Below are positions 53,853 through 63,129 of a stretch of 64,000 bases of DNA, in pieces (positions within the stretch are counted from its first letter, which is position 1; the number at the start of each line of letters is the position of its first letter). This DNA is from Rhodobacteraceae bacterium (ex Bugula neritina AB1). GTDB lineage: Bacteria > Pseudomonadota > Alphaproteobacteria > Rhodobacterales > Rhodobacteraceae. Made by a program: the position numbers and the translations under genes. The stretch covers positions 1 through 64,000 of the forward strand of contig MDLF01000096.1 of NCBI GenBank assembly GCA_001730095.1, written 5' to 3'. The notes beneath the pieces are model-generated. The model was not told the DNA's origin. It did no database searches and saw nothing but the letters and a program-made list of their open reading frames with translations.

Positions 53853-54812
53853 ATGGCGGCGATCCTGTCCATCCACGAGTTGCGCAAAACATACGAAGGC
53901 GGTTTTCAGGCTCTGAAAGGCGTCTCGCTGGACATTGAAGAAGGCGAAATCCTGGCTCTTCTCGGTCCCAACGGGGCAGGGAAAACAACCCTGATTTCGA
54001 CAATTTGCGGAATCACCAACGGAACCTCCGGCAGCGTCAGTGTTGGCGGATTTGACAATGTCACGCATTTCCGGCGCGCACGCGCCCTGATCGGGCTGGT
54101 GCCTCAGGAAATCACACTGGAGCCTTTCACCGGGGTTCTGGATACGGTCACGTTCTCACGCGGGCTGTTCGGCAAACCCGCCAATCCGGCATTGGTGGAA
54201 GAGATCTTGCGCAAGCTGTCGCTGTGGGAGAAGCGGGACAGCCGGATTATGGACCTGTCGGGTGGCATGAAACGGCGGGTTCTGATCGCCAAGGCTCTGG
54301 CCCATGAACCGCGCATCCTGTTTCTGGATGAACCAACGGCAGGTGTCGATGTAGAGCTGCGCAAGGACATGTGGGAGATTGTGCAAGAGCTCAAAGCGGA
54401 TGGCGTTACCATCATTCTGACCACTCATTACATCGAGGAAGCTGAAGCGATTGCCGACCGGGTCGGGGTGATTGCAAATGGCGAGCTGCTGCTGGTCGAA
54501 GAAAAAGACCAGCTGATGGCACGGATGGGACAGAAGCAGCTGGAAGTGCAGCTGAGCGCACCGGTCTCCGCAATTCCTGAGTCGCTGGCACAACACAGCT
54601 TGCAGCTTGTGAATGACGGCAAGGCGCTGCTTTACAGCTATGACACAAGGGCAGAGCGCACCGGCATCACCACGCTGCTGAATGATGTGGCGCAGGCCGG
54701 TTTGGTGCTGGCAGATGTGCAGACGCGGGAATCCAGTCTGGAGGATATCTTTGTCGGCCTGGTGTCGGGAGAAAAATTACGGACCGAATCCGTTTCAGGA
54801 GATGCAGCATGA
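53853..54812 (+). CDS. ABC-2 exporter ATPase, YadG-like
   Basis: A 319-residue ABC ATPase: Walker [10 protein letters not shown] (about 42-50), Q-loop [10 protein letters not shown], signature [16 protein letters not shown] (about 135), Walker [14 protein letters not shown] (about 158) and switch [11 protein letters not shown]-terminal extension of about 90 residues follows, as in the DrrA/YadG group. The 3' end overlaps the permease start by 4 nt. The cargo is unknown; the family handles drugs, lipids or polysaccharides. Confidence 0.93.
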   Translation: MAAILSIHELRKTYEGGFQALKGVSLDIEEGEILALLGPNGAGKTTLISTICGITNGTSGSVSVGGFDNVTHFRRARALIGLVPQEITLEPFTGVLDTVTFSRGLFGKPANPALVEEILRKLSLWEKRDSRIMDLSGGMKRRVLIAKALAHEPRILFLDEPTAGVDVELRKDMWEIVQELKADGVTIILTTHYIEEAEAIADRVGVIANGELLLVEEKDQLMARMGQKQLEVQLSAPVSAIPESLAQHSLQLVNDGKALLYSYDTRAERTGITTLLNDVAQAGLVLADVQTRESSLEDIFVGLVSGEKLRTESVSGDAA

Positions 54813-55570
54813 ACTGGACAGCTGTTGCCACGATCTACAGGGCGGAAATGGCGCGGTTCTGGCGCACATTCCTGCAAAGTTTCATTTCGCCCGTTCTTTC
54901 GACCTCACTTTACTTTGTGGTGTTCGGCAGCGCCATCGGCAGCCGCATTCAGGAGGTCGACGGTGTCGAATACGGCGCCTTTATCGTGCCGGGACTGGTG
55001 ATGTTGTCGGTTATCACCCAAAGTATCTCAAACGCTTCTTTTGGGATCTTTTTCCCCAAATTCATCGGCAACATCTACGAGATCCTGTCAGCACCGATCA
55101 ATTTCCTGGAGGTGGTCGCGGGGTTTGTCGGAGCGGCTGCGACGAAGTCGCTGTTCATAGGAACGGTCATCCTGTGCACCGCCTCGCTGTTTGTCGATCT
55201 GGCTGTTCAGCATCCATTGGCAATGGTGGCGTTTCTGGTGCTGACCTGCCTCAGCTTCTCGCTCATGGGCTTCATTATCGGCATTTGGGCCCGGAATTTT
55301 GAACAGCTGCAGCTGGTGCCATTGCTGGTGGTTACGCCGCTTGTGTTCCTGGGCGGCTCTTTCTATTCGATCTCGATGTTGCCGCCGTTCTGGCAGACAA
55401 TCACCCATTTTAATCCTGTGGTTTACTTGGTCTCAGGTTTCCGTTGGGCCTTCTTTGGCCAGGCGGATGTGCCTGTTTTGCTGAGCCTTTGCGCCATCGG
55501 CGGCTTCACGCTGGCTTGTATGGGCGTTATCTGGTGGATCTTTAAGACCGGCTGGCGCATCCGGGCCTGA
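54809..55570 (+). CDS. ABC-2 type transporter permease, YadH-like
   Basis: A 253-residue permease with six predicted helices in the ABC-2 pattern. It starts with the short amphipathic entry [21 protein letters not shown] (split), and the conserved [18 protein letters not shown] lies before the last helix (about 202-219), the ABC-2 signature. The ATG overlaps the ATPase stop (ATGA). With the ATPase it forms a complete two-gene exporter. Confidence 0.93.
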   Translation: MNWTAVATIYRAEMARFWRTFLQSFISPVLSTSLYFVVFGSAIGSRIQEVDGVEYGAFIVPGLVMLSVITQSISNASFGIFFPKFIGNIYEILSAPINFLEVVAGFVGAAATKSLFIGTVILCTASLFVDLAVQHPLAMVAFLVLTCLSFSLMGFIIGIWARNFEQLQLVPLLVVTPLVFLGGSFYSISMLPPFWQTITHFNPVVYLVSGFRWAFFGQADVPVLLSLCAIGGFTLACMGVIWWIFKTGWRIRA

Positions 55571-55852
55571 CCCAAAGGACACAGAACAACGAAGGCCGCC
55601 AGCCAGTTTGGCGCCCTTCGGTCGTGCCGCCCGGATGACTTCGTGACGCTGCGCGGGCCGTAAATACCACCGGCGCCCGGTCCAATCGGACAGAGGTGGC
55701 TTCAAGCTGCCAAGCAGACGGGCAGACGCACCAGGAATGCGGCCAGAGTCGGCGTTGCAAAATTGCCCGTGGCTGTGCGGTTTTTGCATTTGAGGGCATT
55801 TCCCTCCGGGCCGCACCTTGTTTCACCGCGGGGGGGGCTCTACATCGGCGCC

Positions 55853-56650
55853 ATGAGATTTCACCTGCCTTTCCTGAAAAGACAGCCGCTGGTGGCGGTG
55901 GTCCGCCTCAATGGCGCCATTGGTATGCCGGGCCGCGGCTCCCTCAGCGATGCTGCGCTGGCCCCGGTTCTTGAGCGCGCCTTCCGCAAAGGCAAACCCG
56001 CCGCCGTCGCGCTGGAAATCAACTCGCCCGGCGGTTCGCCGGTACAAAGCTCGCTGATTGGCGCCCGCATCCGAAGGCTGTCAGAAGAACTAGACATACC
56101 GGTCTATGCTTTCGTCGAGGACGTCGCAGCCTCAGGGGGCTACTGGCTGGCGGCTGCCGCAGATGAAATCTGGGCTGATGCAAGTTCCGTACTTGGGTCC
56201 GTCGGAGTAATCTCTGCCGGTTTCGGTGCCCATGTACTGCTGGCCCGCCAGGGTGTGGAGCGTCGGATTTACACCGCGGGCGAGAGCAAATCCATGCTGG
56301 ACCCATTCCGCCCGGAAAGCCCGGACGACGTGAAACGGCTCAAGGTGATCCTGAACGACATCCATGCGAACTTCATTGATCACGTTACGGAACGTCGTGG
56401 CCCCAAGCTGAAAACCGATGAAAACCTGTTCACCGGAGAAATCTGGCTGGCGCGGCGGGCTGAGGAATTGGGCCTGATAGACGGCATCGGCCACCTGAAG
56501 CCCAAGATGAAAGAACGGTTCGGCGAGAAAGCCCGTTTCCGCCGCTATGGCCTCAAGAAACCTCTGCTCAGCCGCTTCGGCATGCAAGTTGCGCAGGATG
56601 CGCTGACGGGAATTGAGGAGCGCGCAGAATATGCGCGTTTCGGGCTCTGA
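55853..56650 (+). CDS. S49 family serine peptidase, SppA/SohB-like
   Basis: A 265-residue peptidase. LNGAIGMPG opens the fold (about 18). The catalytic Ser lies in SSVLGSVGVISAGFG (about 120) and the general-base Lys in TAGESKSMLDPF (about 147), the Ser-Lys dyad of signal-peptide peptidases. SGGYWLAAAADEIWA precedes it. No strong signal peptide is visible, unusual for SppA, so it may lie at the inner face of the membrane. It heads a cluster with the zinc-ribbon peptide and the antiporter. Confidence 0.9.
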   Translation: MRFHLPFLKRQPLVAVVRLNGAIGMPGRGSLSDAALAPVLERAFRKGKPAAVALEINSPGGSPVQSSLIGARIRRLSEELDIPVYAFVEDVAASGGYWLAAAADEIWADASSVLGSVGVISAGFGAHVLLARQGVERRIYTAGESKSMLDPFRPESPDDVKRLKVILNDIHANFIDHVTERRGPKLKTDENLFTGEIWLARRAEELGLIDGIGHLKPKMKERFGEKARFRRYGLKKPLLSRFGMQVAQDALTGIEERAEYARFGL

Positions 56651-56651
56651 C

Positions 56652-56825
56652 GTGCTGTTCAAGATCGTTGCAATCTTTCTGGTGGTGATGGCTGTGATGG
56701 CGATGTTCGGCAAGCTGCGCTTTCCCGGCCAGAAACAGATCAATTCCAAGCGCTGCCCGTCCTGCGGCCGCTTCCGGATCGGCAAAGGCCTGTGTGCCTG
56801 CAAGAAAGGAGGGCCTGGCAAATGA
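56652..56825 (+). CDS. Small membrane protein with zinc-ribbon cysteines
   Basis: 57 residues: VLFKIVAIFLVVMAVMAMFG is one membrane helix, followed by RCPSCGRFRIGKGLCAC, a C-x2-C...C-x-C set that could bind zinc. The GTG start is 1 nt after the S49 stop, and its stop overlaps the antiporter ATG (ATGA). Upstream in-frame ATGs (56613, 56631) would run inside the S49 gene. The tight spacing on both sides supports its being translated. The function is unknown. Confidence 0.7.
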   Translation: MLFKIVAIFLVVMAVMAMFGKLRFPGQKQINSKRCPSCGRFRIGKGLCACKKGGPGK

Positions 56826-57778
56826 TGCCATGGCTGTATTCCGCCCTAGGGTTGGTCATCCTGCTGCTGGCCGGCGATGCGCTGGTTCGGGGTGCGGTGA
56901 ATCTGAGCCTGCGGCTGGGGGTGCCCGCGATGATCGTCAGCCTGACGATTGTTGCCTTTGGCACCTCAGCTCCTGAACTCTTAATCGCCATCAGCGCAGT
57001 GCATGAAGGCGCGGATGGCATCGCCCTGGGCAATGTTGTTGGCTCCAACACCGCCAATATTCTATTGGTGCTGGGCATCCCCGCCATAATGCGCGCCCTT
57101 CACACCAGCGAATGCAACACTCGCAAGAACTACATTTTCATGCTGGGAGCGTCCTTTCTGTTCATCGGCCTGGCGTTTTGTGGAACTTTTACCATCTGGT
57201 CCGGTTTGATCCTGCTGGCGGTGCTGGTAGGCGTGCTGGGGGTGGCTTTCCATGAGGCGCGCAACCATCGCCGAAACGGCAAGGAATGCGCCTGTGATGA
57301 CGACCTCGAAGAGATTGAGGAAGCCGATCCTGACATGCCTTATTGGCGAGTCTGCACCTACCTTCTTCTTGGGTTGATTGGCCTGCCGCTGGGTGCCGAT
57401 CTGCTGGTGGACAATGCGACTGTCATCGCCCGCACTTACGGGATCACCGAGACCGTAATCGGCCTGACGCTGGTGGCCATCGGTACGTCGCTGCCGGAGC
57501 TGGCGACCACCGTGATGGCGGCAATGCGGCGCCAGGCGGATGTCGCGCTGGGCAATGTGATTGGCTCCAATATGTTCAACCTGCTGGCCATTATCGGAAT
57601 TGCTACCTTTGTTGGACCGATCAGTGTCGATCCTGAGTTCCTGTATTTCGACCTGTGGGTCATGCTGGCCGCTTCGCTGCTGCTCATCCCTTTTGTCTTT
57701 TTCAAACAGGACATAACCCGAGTTTGGGGGGGCGTTCTGACGGCGCTGTATCTGGCGTATATGTTCGTCCTGTTCTAA
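56822..57778 (+). CDS. Calcium/sodium antiporter, YrbG family
   Basis: A 318-residue cation/Ca2+ exchanger (CaCA). The two inverted alpha repeats are clear: VAFGTSAPELLIAISAV...GNVVGSNTANILLVLG (about 43-90) and VAIGTSLPELATTVMAA...GNVIGSNMFNLLAIIG (about 222-262), each with the ion-binding Glu of PE and Asn of GSN. About ten helices. A central acidic loop (CDDDLEEIEEADPD) lies in the cytoplasm. The ATG overlaps the zinc-ribbon gene stop. Confidence 0.94.
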   Translation: MMPWLYSALGLVILLLAGDALVRGAVNLSLRLGVPAMIVSLTIVAFGTSAPELLIAISAVHEGADGIALGNVVGSNTANILLVLGIPAIMRALHTSECNTRKNYIFMLGASFLFIGLAFCGTFTIWSGLILLAVLVGVLGVAFHEARNHRRNGKECACDDDLEEIEEADPDMPYWRVCTYLLLGLIGLPLGADLLVDNATVIARTYGITETVIGLTLVAIGTSLPELATTVMAAMRRQADVALGNVIGSNMFNLLAIIGIATFVGPISVDPEFLYFDLWVMLAASLLLIPFVFFKQDITRVWGGVLTALYLAYMFVLF

Positions 57779-57809
57779 CGTTTTACTGCACTATCAGCAG
57801 GGGGCGCAG

Positions 57810-58586
57810 ATGCGGGCATTGGTGACCGGAGCGGGCAGGCGGCTTGGCCGCGCTATGGCTTTGCGGCTTGCGGCGCAAGGTTGCGATGTCGCGGTTCACT
57901 ACGCGTCTTCGGCAGACGATGCAGAGGAGACAGCGGCGCAGATCCGTGCACTGGGCCGTCGTTCCCTGACTTTGCAGGCGGACCTGATGGAAGAGCAGCA
58001 GGCCAGTTCGCTACTGCCGCGCGTAGCTGAGGCGTTGGGCGGTCCCGTGTCATGTCTGGTCAACAACGCCTCCGTTTTTGAATATGACACGCTTTGTACC
58101 GCCACGCGGATCAGCTGGGACCGGCATCTGAACAGCAATCTAAGAGCGCCGTTTCTGTTGTTGCAGGCGATGGCTGAACAAGACGTGCCGCTGGAGATGG
58201 ATCGCGGAGGAGAGCCGCGCGCCTGGGGGCTGGCAGTCAACATGATCGACCAGCGGGTGCGCAAGCTGACGCCGGAGTTTATGACCTATACCCTGGCCAA
58301 ATCGGCGCTGTGGACGCTGACCCAAACCGCGGCTCAGGCACTGGCGCCGAAGATCCGGGTCAACGCGATCGGCCCTGGCCCGACCTTGCAGGGCGCACGG
58401 CAAAGCGAGGACCAGTTTTTCCGTCAGCGCAAAGCCACAATTCTTCAGCGCGGCGCAGATGCGGGAGATGTCACTGCGGCGCTCAGCTATCTTTTGCAGG
58501 CGAAGGCTGTGACAGGGCAGATGATTTGCGTCGACGGCGGTCAGCATCTTGGCTGGCAAACCCCGGACAGCGACGGGCTTGAGTGA
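57810..58586 (+). CDS. SDR family oxidoreductase, pteridine-reductase-like
   Basis: A 258-residue SDR. The cofactor loop TGAGRRLGRAMA and AVHYASS resemble FolM/PTR1, where the RxG arginine marks NADPH-dependent pterin reductases; NNASVFE (about 88) and catalytic YTLAK (about 163) are intact. A role in dihydromonapterin/folate reduction is the best guess. ATG 57810 is 31 bases behind the antiporter. The gene ends in a 299-base interval before uvrC. Confidence 0.85.
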   Translation: MRALVTGAGRRLGRAMALRLAAQGCDVAVHYASSADDAEETAAQIRALGRRSLTLQADLMEEQQASSLLPRVAEALGGPVSCLVNNASVFEYDTLCTATRISWDRHLNSNLRAPFLLLQAMAEQDVPLEMDRGGEPRAWGLAVNMIDQRVRKLTPEFMTYTLAKSALWTLTQTAAQALAPKIRVNAIGPGPTLQGARQSEDQFFRQRKATILQRGADAGDVTAALSYLLQAKAVTGQMICVDGGQHLGWQTPDSDGLE

Positions 58587-58885
58587 CGCATATCGGGGTA
58601 AAACCGTCTCTTTCGCCAGAAGTTTTGCACCGTTGCACCTTCCGTCACAGAAGCGTTACAAAAGAACCTTTCTTTTCAAAACGTTGATAGGTGGAGGGAA
58701 AAGTTTTCTATTAAATCAGCATCTTACCATATTGCCTAAAATTTAGGCGTTTGTCCAAAACCGCTCTGAAATAAGGGAAAAGGCGGGATAGCCCAAAGAT
58801 ATCTCCGTAGTTATCCACAACTTCCGTGGATTTCCTCACTCTTGATCCGGGCAGGCAAACATTGCAGCCGATGGCAGGGAATCAT
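58587..58885. other. AT-rich interval before uvrC with a DnaA box
   Basis: This 299-base stretch is clearly richer in A+T than the flanks and has no gene. It holds a perfect DnaA box TTATCCACA (58811-58819), a CCAC-N7-GTGG dyad over the same place (58815-58829), and A/T tracts at 58670-58745. The uvrC promoter must lie here. No SOS box (GAAC/GTTC dyad with N7) was found. Confidence 0.55.
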
Positions 58886-60778
58886 ATGTCTGGACGCATG
58901 ACTGACCTGCCTTCCGATAACTCTCTCGAAACGCCTGCCCGCACCGGATATGCGGTGATCAAGGATTATGTAAAAACACTGGATGCTTCGCCCGGCGTTT
59001 ACCGGATGCTGGATGCGGACAGCAGGGTTCTTTATGTGGGCAAGGCACGCAATCTTAAGGCGCGGGTGTCGAACTACACACGGCCGGGCAACAGTCCGCG
59101 GATTGAGCGGATGATCGCTCTGACGACTTCAATGATGTTTCTGACCACCCGTACCGAAACAGAAGCATTGCTCTTGGAGCAAAACCTGATCAAGCAGCTG
59201 AAGCCCAAGTACAACGTGCTGCTGCGCGATGACAAAAGCTTTCCCAATATATTGGTCGCCAAGGATCACGCCTTTCCACAGATCAAGAAACACCGCGGCG
59301 CCCGCAAGCAGAAGGGCAGCTATTTCGGCCCCTTTGCCAGTGCAGGTGCCGTGAACAGGACGCTGAACCAGCTGCAAAAGGCATTCCTGCTGCGCAATTG
59401 TTCGGATTCGATGTTCGAGACCCGCACCCGGCCTTGCCTGCAACACCAGATCAAACGCTGCACCGCGCCTTGCACGGGGCTGATCAGCGAGGAGGATTAT
59501 GCTGCCAGCGTTCGTGATGCAGAACGTTTCCTGTCGGGTCGGTCCACCAAAATTCAGGAAGAGCTGGCGGAACAGATGATGGCAGCGTCTGAGGCGATGG
59601 AGTTCGAACGCGCGGCAGCGCTGCGCGACCGAATAAAGGCGCTGACCCAGGTGCAGACCTCGCAAGGCATCAATCCGCGCGGCGTGGCAGAAGCAGATGT
59701 GATCGGCCTTCATATGGATGGCGGACAGGCTTGTGTGCAGGTCTTTTTCATTCGTGCCAACCAGAACTGGGGCAATCAGGACTTCTATCCGCGGGTTGAT
59801 GCCGACAATAGCCCGGCGGAGATCATGGAGGCCTTTCTGGGGCAATTCTACAGCAACAAGGAACCACCGCGGCAGCTGATCCTGTCTGATGGCATCGAAA
59901 ATGCCGACTTGATGGAAGAGGCGCTGAGCGTAAAAGCAGAGCGCAAGGTGGAACTGCTGGTGCCCCAGCGCGGCGAAAAGACCGAACTGGTTGCCTTTGC
60001 TGTGCGCAATGCCCGCGAGAGTCTGGCCCGGCGCATGGCTGAAAGCGCAACCCAGGCCAAACTGCTGCGCGGGCTGGCGGAAGCCTTTGGTCTGGAAGGG
60101 CCGCCGCAGCGGATCGAGGTTTACGACAACTCTCACATACAGGGCACAAACGCAGTTGGCGGTATGATTGTCATGGGGCCGGAAGGTTTCATGAAAAACG
60201 CCTACCGTAAATTCAACATCAAGGGCGATGATCTGGTGCCGGGTGATGACTTTGGCATGATGAAGGAAGTGCTGAACCGCCGTTTCTCGCGCCTTCTGAA
60301 GGAAGATCCAGACCGCGAAAAAGGCCTCTGGCCCGACTTTCTGCTGATTGACGGCGGGGCCGGGCAAGTTTCTGCAGTGGCAGAAATCATGGAAACACAC
60401 GGGGTCCAGGACATCCCAATGGTGGGGGTTGCCAAGGGCGTAGACCGCGACCATGGCAAAGAAGAGTTCTACCGCCCGGGCGCGCGCGTGTTCGCCTTGC
60501 AGCGCAATGACCCGGTGCTCTACTTTATTCAGCGGATGCGGGATGAGGCGCACCGGTTTGCCATCGGTACCCACCGCGCCAAACGCGCCAAGGCACTGAG
60601 TGCCACCCCGCTGGACGAGGTGCCGGGTGTCGGGGCATCGCGCAAGCGGGCATTGCTTGCGCATTTCGGCAGCGCCAAGGCCGTGAGCCGCGCCAACCTG
60701 GTCGACCTGAAAGCGGTTGAGGGGATCTCCGAAGCTTTGGCGGAGCGGATCTATGACCATTTCCACGCGCAAGGTTAG
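58886..60778 (+). CDS. uvrC: UvrABC excinuclease subunit C
   Basis: A 630-residue nucleotide-excision-repair nuclease. Domains: GIY-YIG nuclease (SPGVYRML...LYVGKARNL, about 33-120) with a cysteine cluster ([13 protein letters not shown], about 195); UVR domain (about 222-257, [11 protein letters not shown]) that meets UvrB; RNase-H-like nuclease ([13 protein letters not shown], about 408; LLIDGGAGQ); and a tandem helix-hairpin-helix ([17 protein letters not shown], about 580). AGGGA lies 5 nt before ATG 58886; ATG 58898 is also possible. Confidence 0.96.
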   Translation: MSGRMTDLPSDNSLETPARTGYAVIKDYVKTLDASPGVYRMLDADSRVLYVGKARNLKARVSNYTRPGNSPRIERMIALTTSMMFLTTRTETEALLLEQNLIKQLKPKYNVLLRDDKSFPNILVAKDHAFPQIKKHRGARKQKGSYFGPFASAGAVNRTLNQLQKAFLLRNCSDSMFETRTRPCLQHQIKRCTAPCTGLISEEDYAASVRDAERFLSGRSTKIQEELAEQMMAASEAMEFERAAALRDRIKALTQVQTSQGINPRGVAEADVIGLHMDGGQACVQVFFIRANQNWGNQDFYPRVDADNSPAEIMEAFLGQFYSNKEPPRQLILSDGIENADLMEEALSVKAERKVELLVPQRGEKTELVAFAVRNARESLARRMAESATQAKLLRGLAEAFGLEGPPQRIEVYDNSHIQGTNAVGGMIVMGPEGFMKNAYRKFNIKGDDLVPGDDFGMMKEVLNRRFSRLLKEDPDREKGLWPDFLLIDGGAGQVSAVAEIMETHGVQDIPMVGVAKGVDRDHGKEEFYRPGARVFALQRNDPVLYFIQRMRDEAHRFAIGTHRAKRAKALSATPLDEVPGVGASRKRALLAHFGSAKAVSRANLVDLKAVEGISEALAERIYDHFHAQG

Positions 60779-60848
60779 CAAGCTGATTTTGAGTTGAAGG
60801 GCAACCGCGCTACGTTAGCAGGACAGCTTGTGACTGGGCGGAGAAACT

Positions 60849-61460
60849 ATGCCGGTATCCTTGACCGTGAAAAATGTTGTCTATGACACCTACTCAGTGT
60901 CGGGAAAAACGCTGCCCGACATTGCCAAAAGTATCAAAACCAAGGGGCCGAAAGACCCCAACGACAACAAGAAGGTGGCGTTTCTGACCACCACGGAGTT
61001 GGAGTGCCTGACGGCCAAGGGGAAATACGTTGCAGAGGGCAAGCCCAAGATCGACAAGAAAACCGGATGGTTTGAAGTGACTGCAAAGGTCTCCGCGCTG
61101 AAACTGATCCTGCACACGACAGTCCGATGCCCGAAACGTTCTGTCAGCGGACTGACCCCGCGGGCGCTGATTGAATGGTACCGGTTCTATGCCTGCTGTC
61201 TGGTCCACGAGGCACAGCATTTGGACAAGGCCAAGAAAGAATGCGAGAAGATAGCCAAGGATCTGAATAAACTCAAAGGCTCCGGGCTGGCAGAGACCGA
61301 GGCTGAGGCCTTGAAATTTGCCAAGGAGGATTTGCAGCGGGTGATCCACAATCACATCTTTTTGGACCGGGACCGGTTGAATGAGGTCCATCGCAAATTC
61401 GACCACTCCAGTCATCATGGGGAAAAGAAAGGTGCCTTGCTGGATACCTCCATTGGGTGA
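60849..61460 (+). CDS. DUF922-like protein with HExxH-type motif
   Basis: 203 residues. YDTYSVSGKTLPDI...GPKD near the start, CLVHEAQHLDKA (about 116-127), and FDHSSHHGEKKGALL near the end match the shape of DUF922 proteins, predicted zinc metalloproteases; HEAQH fits HExxH. It lacks a signal peptide although relatives are often exported, and it is Lys-rich with lower GC than its neighbours. A 13-base tandem repeat follows. It separates uvrC from pgsA. Activity is inferred, not shown. Confidence 0.75.
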   Translation: MPVSLTVKNVVYDTYSVSGKTLPDIAKSIKTKGPKDPNDNKKVAFLTTTELECLTAKGKYVAEGKPKIDKKTGWFEVTAKVSALKLILHTTVRCPKRSVSGLTPRALIEWYRFYACCLVHEAQHLDKAKKECEKIAKDLNKLKGSGLAETEAEALKFAKEDLQRVIHNHIFLDRDRLNEVHRKFDHSSHHGEKKGALLDTSIG

Positions 61461-61467
61461 ATGTGAC

Positions 61468-61498
61468 ATGCATTGCGTGTATGCATTGCGTGTATGCA
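61468..61498. repeat. Tandem 13-base repeat
   Basis: ATGCATTGCGTGT occurs twice in a row (61468-61493) with a partial third copy (ATGCA). It lies 8 bases after the DUF922-like stop, between that gene and pgsA. Confidence 0.6.
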
Positions 61499-61601
61499 GT
61501 GCTGATTGTCGCCGTTGGCCGCAGCCGGTCCACACAGGCGATTGCCGAATTTTGACGAAGCCTGCTTTCCACTTGCCGAACAGCCAGATAATGTGCGCGG
61601 C

Positions 61602-62273
61602 ATGACGTGGACTTTGCCCAATATCCTCACCCTGCTGCGGCTGATTGCAGCGCCCGGCTTGGCCGTGATGTTTCTCTATTTCAGCCGCCCCTATGCAGAT
61701 TGGTTTGCCCTTCTGCTGTTTGTGACGGCAGCCGTGACCGACTGGTTCGACGGCTATCTGGCGCGGGCCTGGAAGCAGGAAACCAAAATGGGAGCCATGC
61801 TGGATCCGATTGCCGACAAGGCGATGGTGGTGATCGCACTGATGATCCTGGTGGGCTATGCCGCCGAACAATGGACCCCCTGGCTGGTGCTGCCTGCGAC
61901 GGTGATCCTGTTCCGCGAGGTGTTTGTGTCCGGCCTGCGTGAATTCTTGGGAGATACCGCCGGCACGCTGAAGGTGACCAGACTTGCCAAGTGGAAGACA
62001 ACCGCCCAGATGATCGCCATCGCGACGCTGTTTTCGCAGGGTATTTTTGAACATTACCTGGTGATGTCGTCCTTTGGTATGGACCAGACGCTGATTGACC
62101 AGATCATGACCGGGCAGGTGTCCGACGAAATGGGATTGCGCTGGAAATTCGACGGGATGATCTGGACTGGCCGTATCGGGCTTTGGCTGCTGTGGATTGC
62201 TGCGGCGCTAACCGCCATTACGGGGGTCGATTATCTGCGCAAGGCGATGCCACATCTGAAGGAAGTGCATTGA
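61602..62273 (+). CDS. pgsA: CDP-diacylglycerol-glycerol-3-phosphate 3-phosphatidyltransferase
   Basis: A 223-residue membrane enzyme that makes phosphatidylglycerol phosphate. The CDP-alcohol phosphotransferase motif D-x2-D-G-x2-A-R-x8-G-x3-D-x3-D is complete: DWFDGYLARAWKQE then MGAMLDPIADK (about 46-74). It opens with TLPNILTLLRL, typical of PgsA. ATG 61602 is chosen because MTWTLPNIL starts the conserved domain; a longer frame from 61506 lacks support. The stop overlaps moaD (TGATG). Confidence 0.95.
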   Translation: MTWTLPNILTLLRLIAAPGLAVMFLYFSRPYADWFALLLFVTAAVTDWFDGYLARAWKQETKMGAMLDPIADKAMVVIALMILVGYAAEQWTPWLVLPATVILFREVFVSGLREFLGDTAGTLKVTRLAKWKTTAQMIAIATLFSQGIFEHYLVMSSFGMDQTLIDQIMTGQVSDEMGLRWKFDGMIWTGRIGLWLLWIAAALTAITGVDYLRKAMPHLKEVH

Positions 62274-62518
62274 TGGATGTTCTGTATTTCGCCTGGGTGC
62301 GTGAACGCATCGGTCTGCCGCGCGAGCAGGTGGAAACGTCAGCGGCCACCGTCGCCGATCTGGTAGAGGAGCTGCGCGCGCGTGAAGAGCGCTATGCGGC
62401 GGCTTTTTCTGATCTGTCTGCACTGCGGGTCGCATTGGATCAGGAGCTGTCGGAGTTTGATGCATCTTTGGAGGGCGTGCGCGAGGTGGCCTTCTTTCCG
62501 CCAATGACCGGAGGCTGA
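62273..62518 (+). CDS. moaD: Molybdopterin synthase small subunit
   Basis: 81 residues, ubiquitin-like, ending in the Gly-Gly (FFPPMTGG) that becomes a thiocarboxylate sulfur donor for molybdopterin. It starts MDVLYFAWVRERIG and has the typical acidic middle. The ATG overlaps the pgsA stop. It pairs with moaE 4 nt downstream. Confidence 0.95.
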   Translation: MDVLYFAWVRERIGLPREQVETSAATVADLVEELRAREERYAAAFSDLSALRVALDQELSEFDASLEGVREVAFFPPMTGG

Positions 62519-62522
62519 GGCG

Positions 62523-62993
62523 ATGCGGATCTCCGTGCAGGAAGCCGCCTTTGAGCTTGGCGCAGAGAGCGATGCCTTTGCCGCAGGAGTTGCGAATGCA
62601 GGCGCTGTGGTAACATTCACGGGGGTGGTGCGGGACGCTGATCAAGGCGGCCTTCAAGCGATGGAAATCGAGCATTACCCTGGTATGACCGAAAGGGCAC
62701 TGACGGCCATCGCCGAAGAGGCCATGGACCGCTGGTCGCTGGCCGATACGCTTGTGATCCATCGGCATGGTCGGTTGGCCCCGGGCGAGCGTATCATGAT
62801 GGTCGCCACCGCCGCCCGTCATCGCAAGGATGCGTTTGAGGCGGCAGAGTATCTGATGGACTACCTGAAATCCCGTGCCCCGTTCTGGAAAAAGGAAATC
62901 CTCAGCGGCGGCGGGGCGGATTGGGTGGCCGCCAAGGACGCTGATGAAGATGCACTGAAGCGCTGGCAGGGCGGAAAATCTCCCGCCAGTTGA
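62523..62993 (+). CDS. moaE: Molybdopterin synthase catalytic subunit
   Basis: A 156-residue large subunit of molybdopterin synthase. Family marks: VTFTGVVRD (about 30), MEIEHYPGMTERAL (about 48), HRHGRLAPGERIMMVATAARHR (split, about 80-101) and the Lys-rich catalytic part KSRAPFWKKE (about 118-127), where the two Lys act in sulfur transfer. It is coupled to moaD and ends just before a strong hairpin. Confidence 0.95.
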   Translation: MRISVQEAAFELGAESDAFAAGVANAGAVVTFTGVVRDADQGGLQAMEIEHYPGMTERALTAIAEEAMDRWSLADTLVIHRHGRLAPGERIMMVATAARHRKDAFEAAEYLMDYLKSRAPFWKKEILSGGGADWVAAKDADEDALKRWQGGKSPAS

Positions 62994-63020
62994 TCAATCA
63001 TCAAAGATGATTTCCGCCTG

Positions 63021-63059
63021 TTGGGCGTGGCGCCGCGCTTTGCGCGGCGCCACGCCCAA
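63021..63059. terminator. Perfect 18-bp hairpin, probable bidirectional terminator
   Basis: TTGGGCGTGGCGCCGCGC and its exact complement flank a 3-base TTT loop. It is one of the strongest dyads in the window and lies between the convergent moaE and the coiled-coil membrane gene. No T run follows on the plus strand. Confidence 0.75.
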
Positions 63060-63129
63060 GGCTGATCAGACTGTGCTGGCGCAGCCAGTGCGGTCTGCAG
63101 GCGCGGGAGTGCCGCGCTGGGCTCTGTTA

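Noticed and set aside
58811-58819. Replication origin near uvrC
   Set aside because: Only one DnaA box and no parAB, repABC, dnaA or gidA neighbours; not an origin on this evidence.
59129-60781. 550-codon open frame antisense to uvrC
   Set aside because: High-GC coding bias leaves the opposite strand free of stops; UvrC motifs on the plus strand are complete, so this is a shadow.
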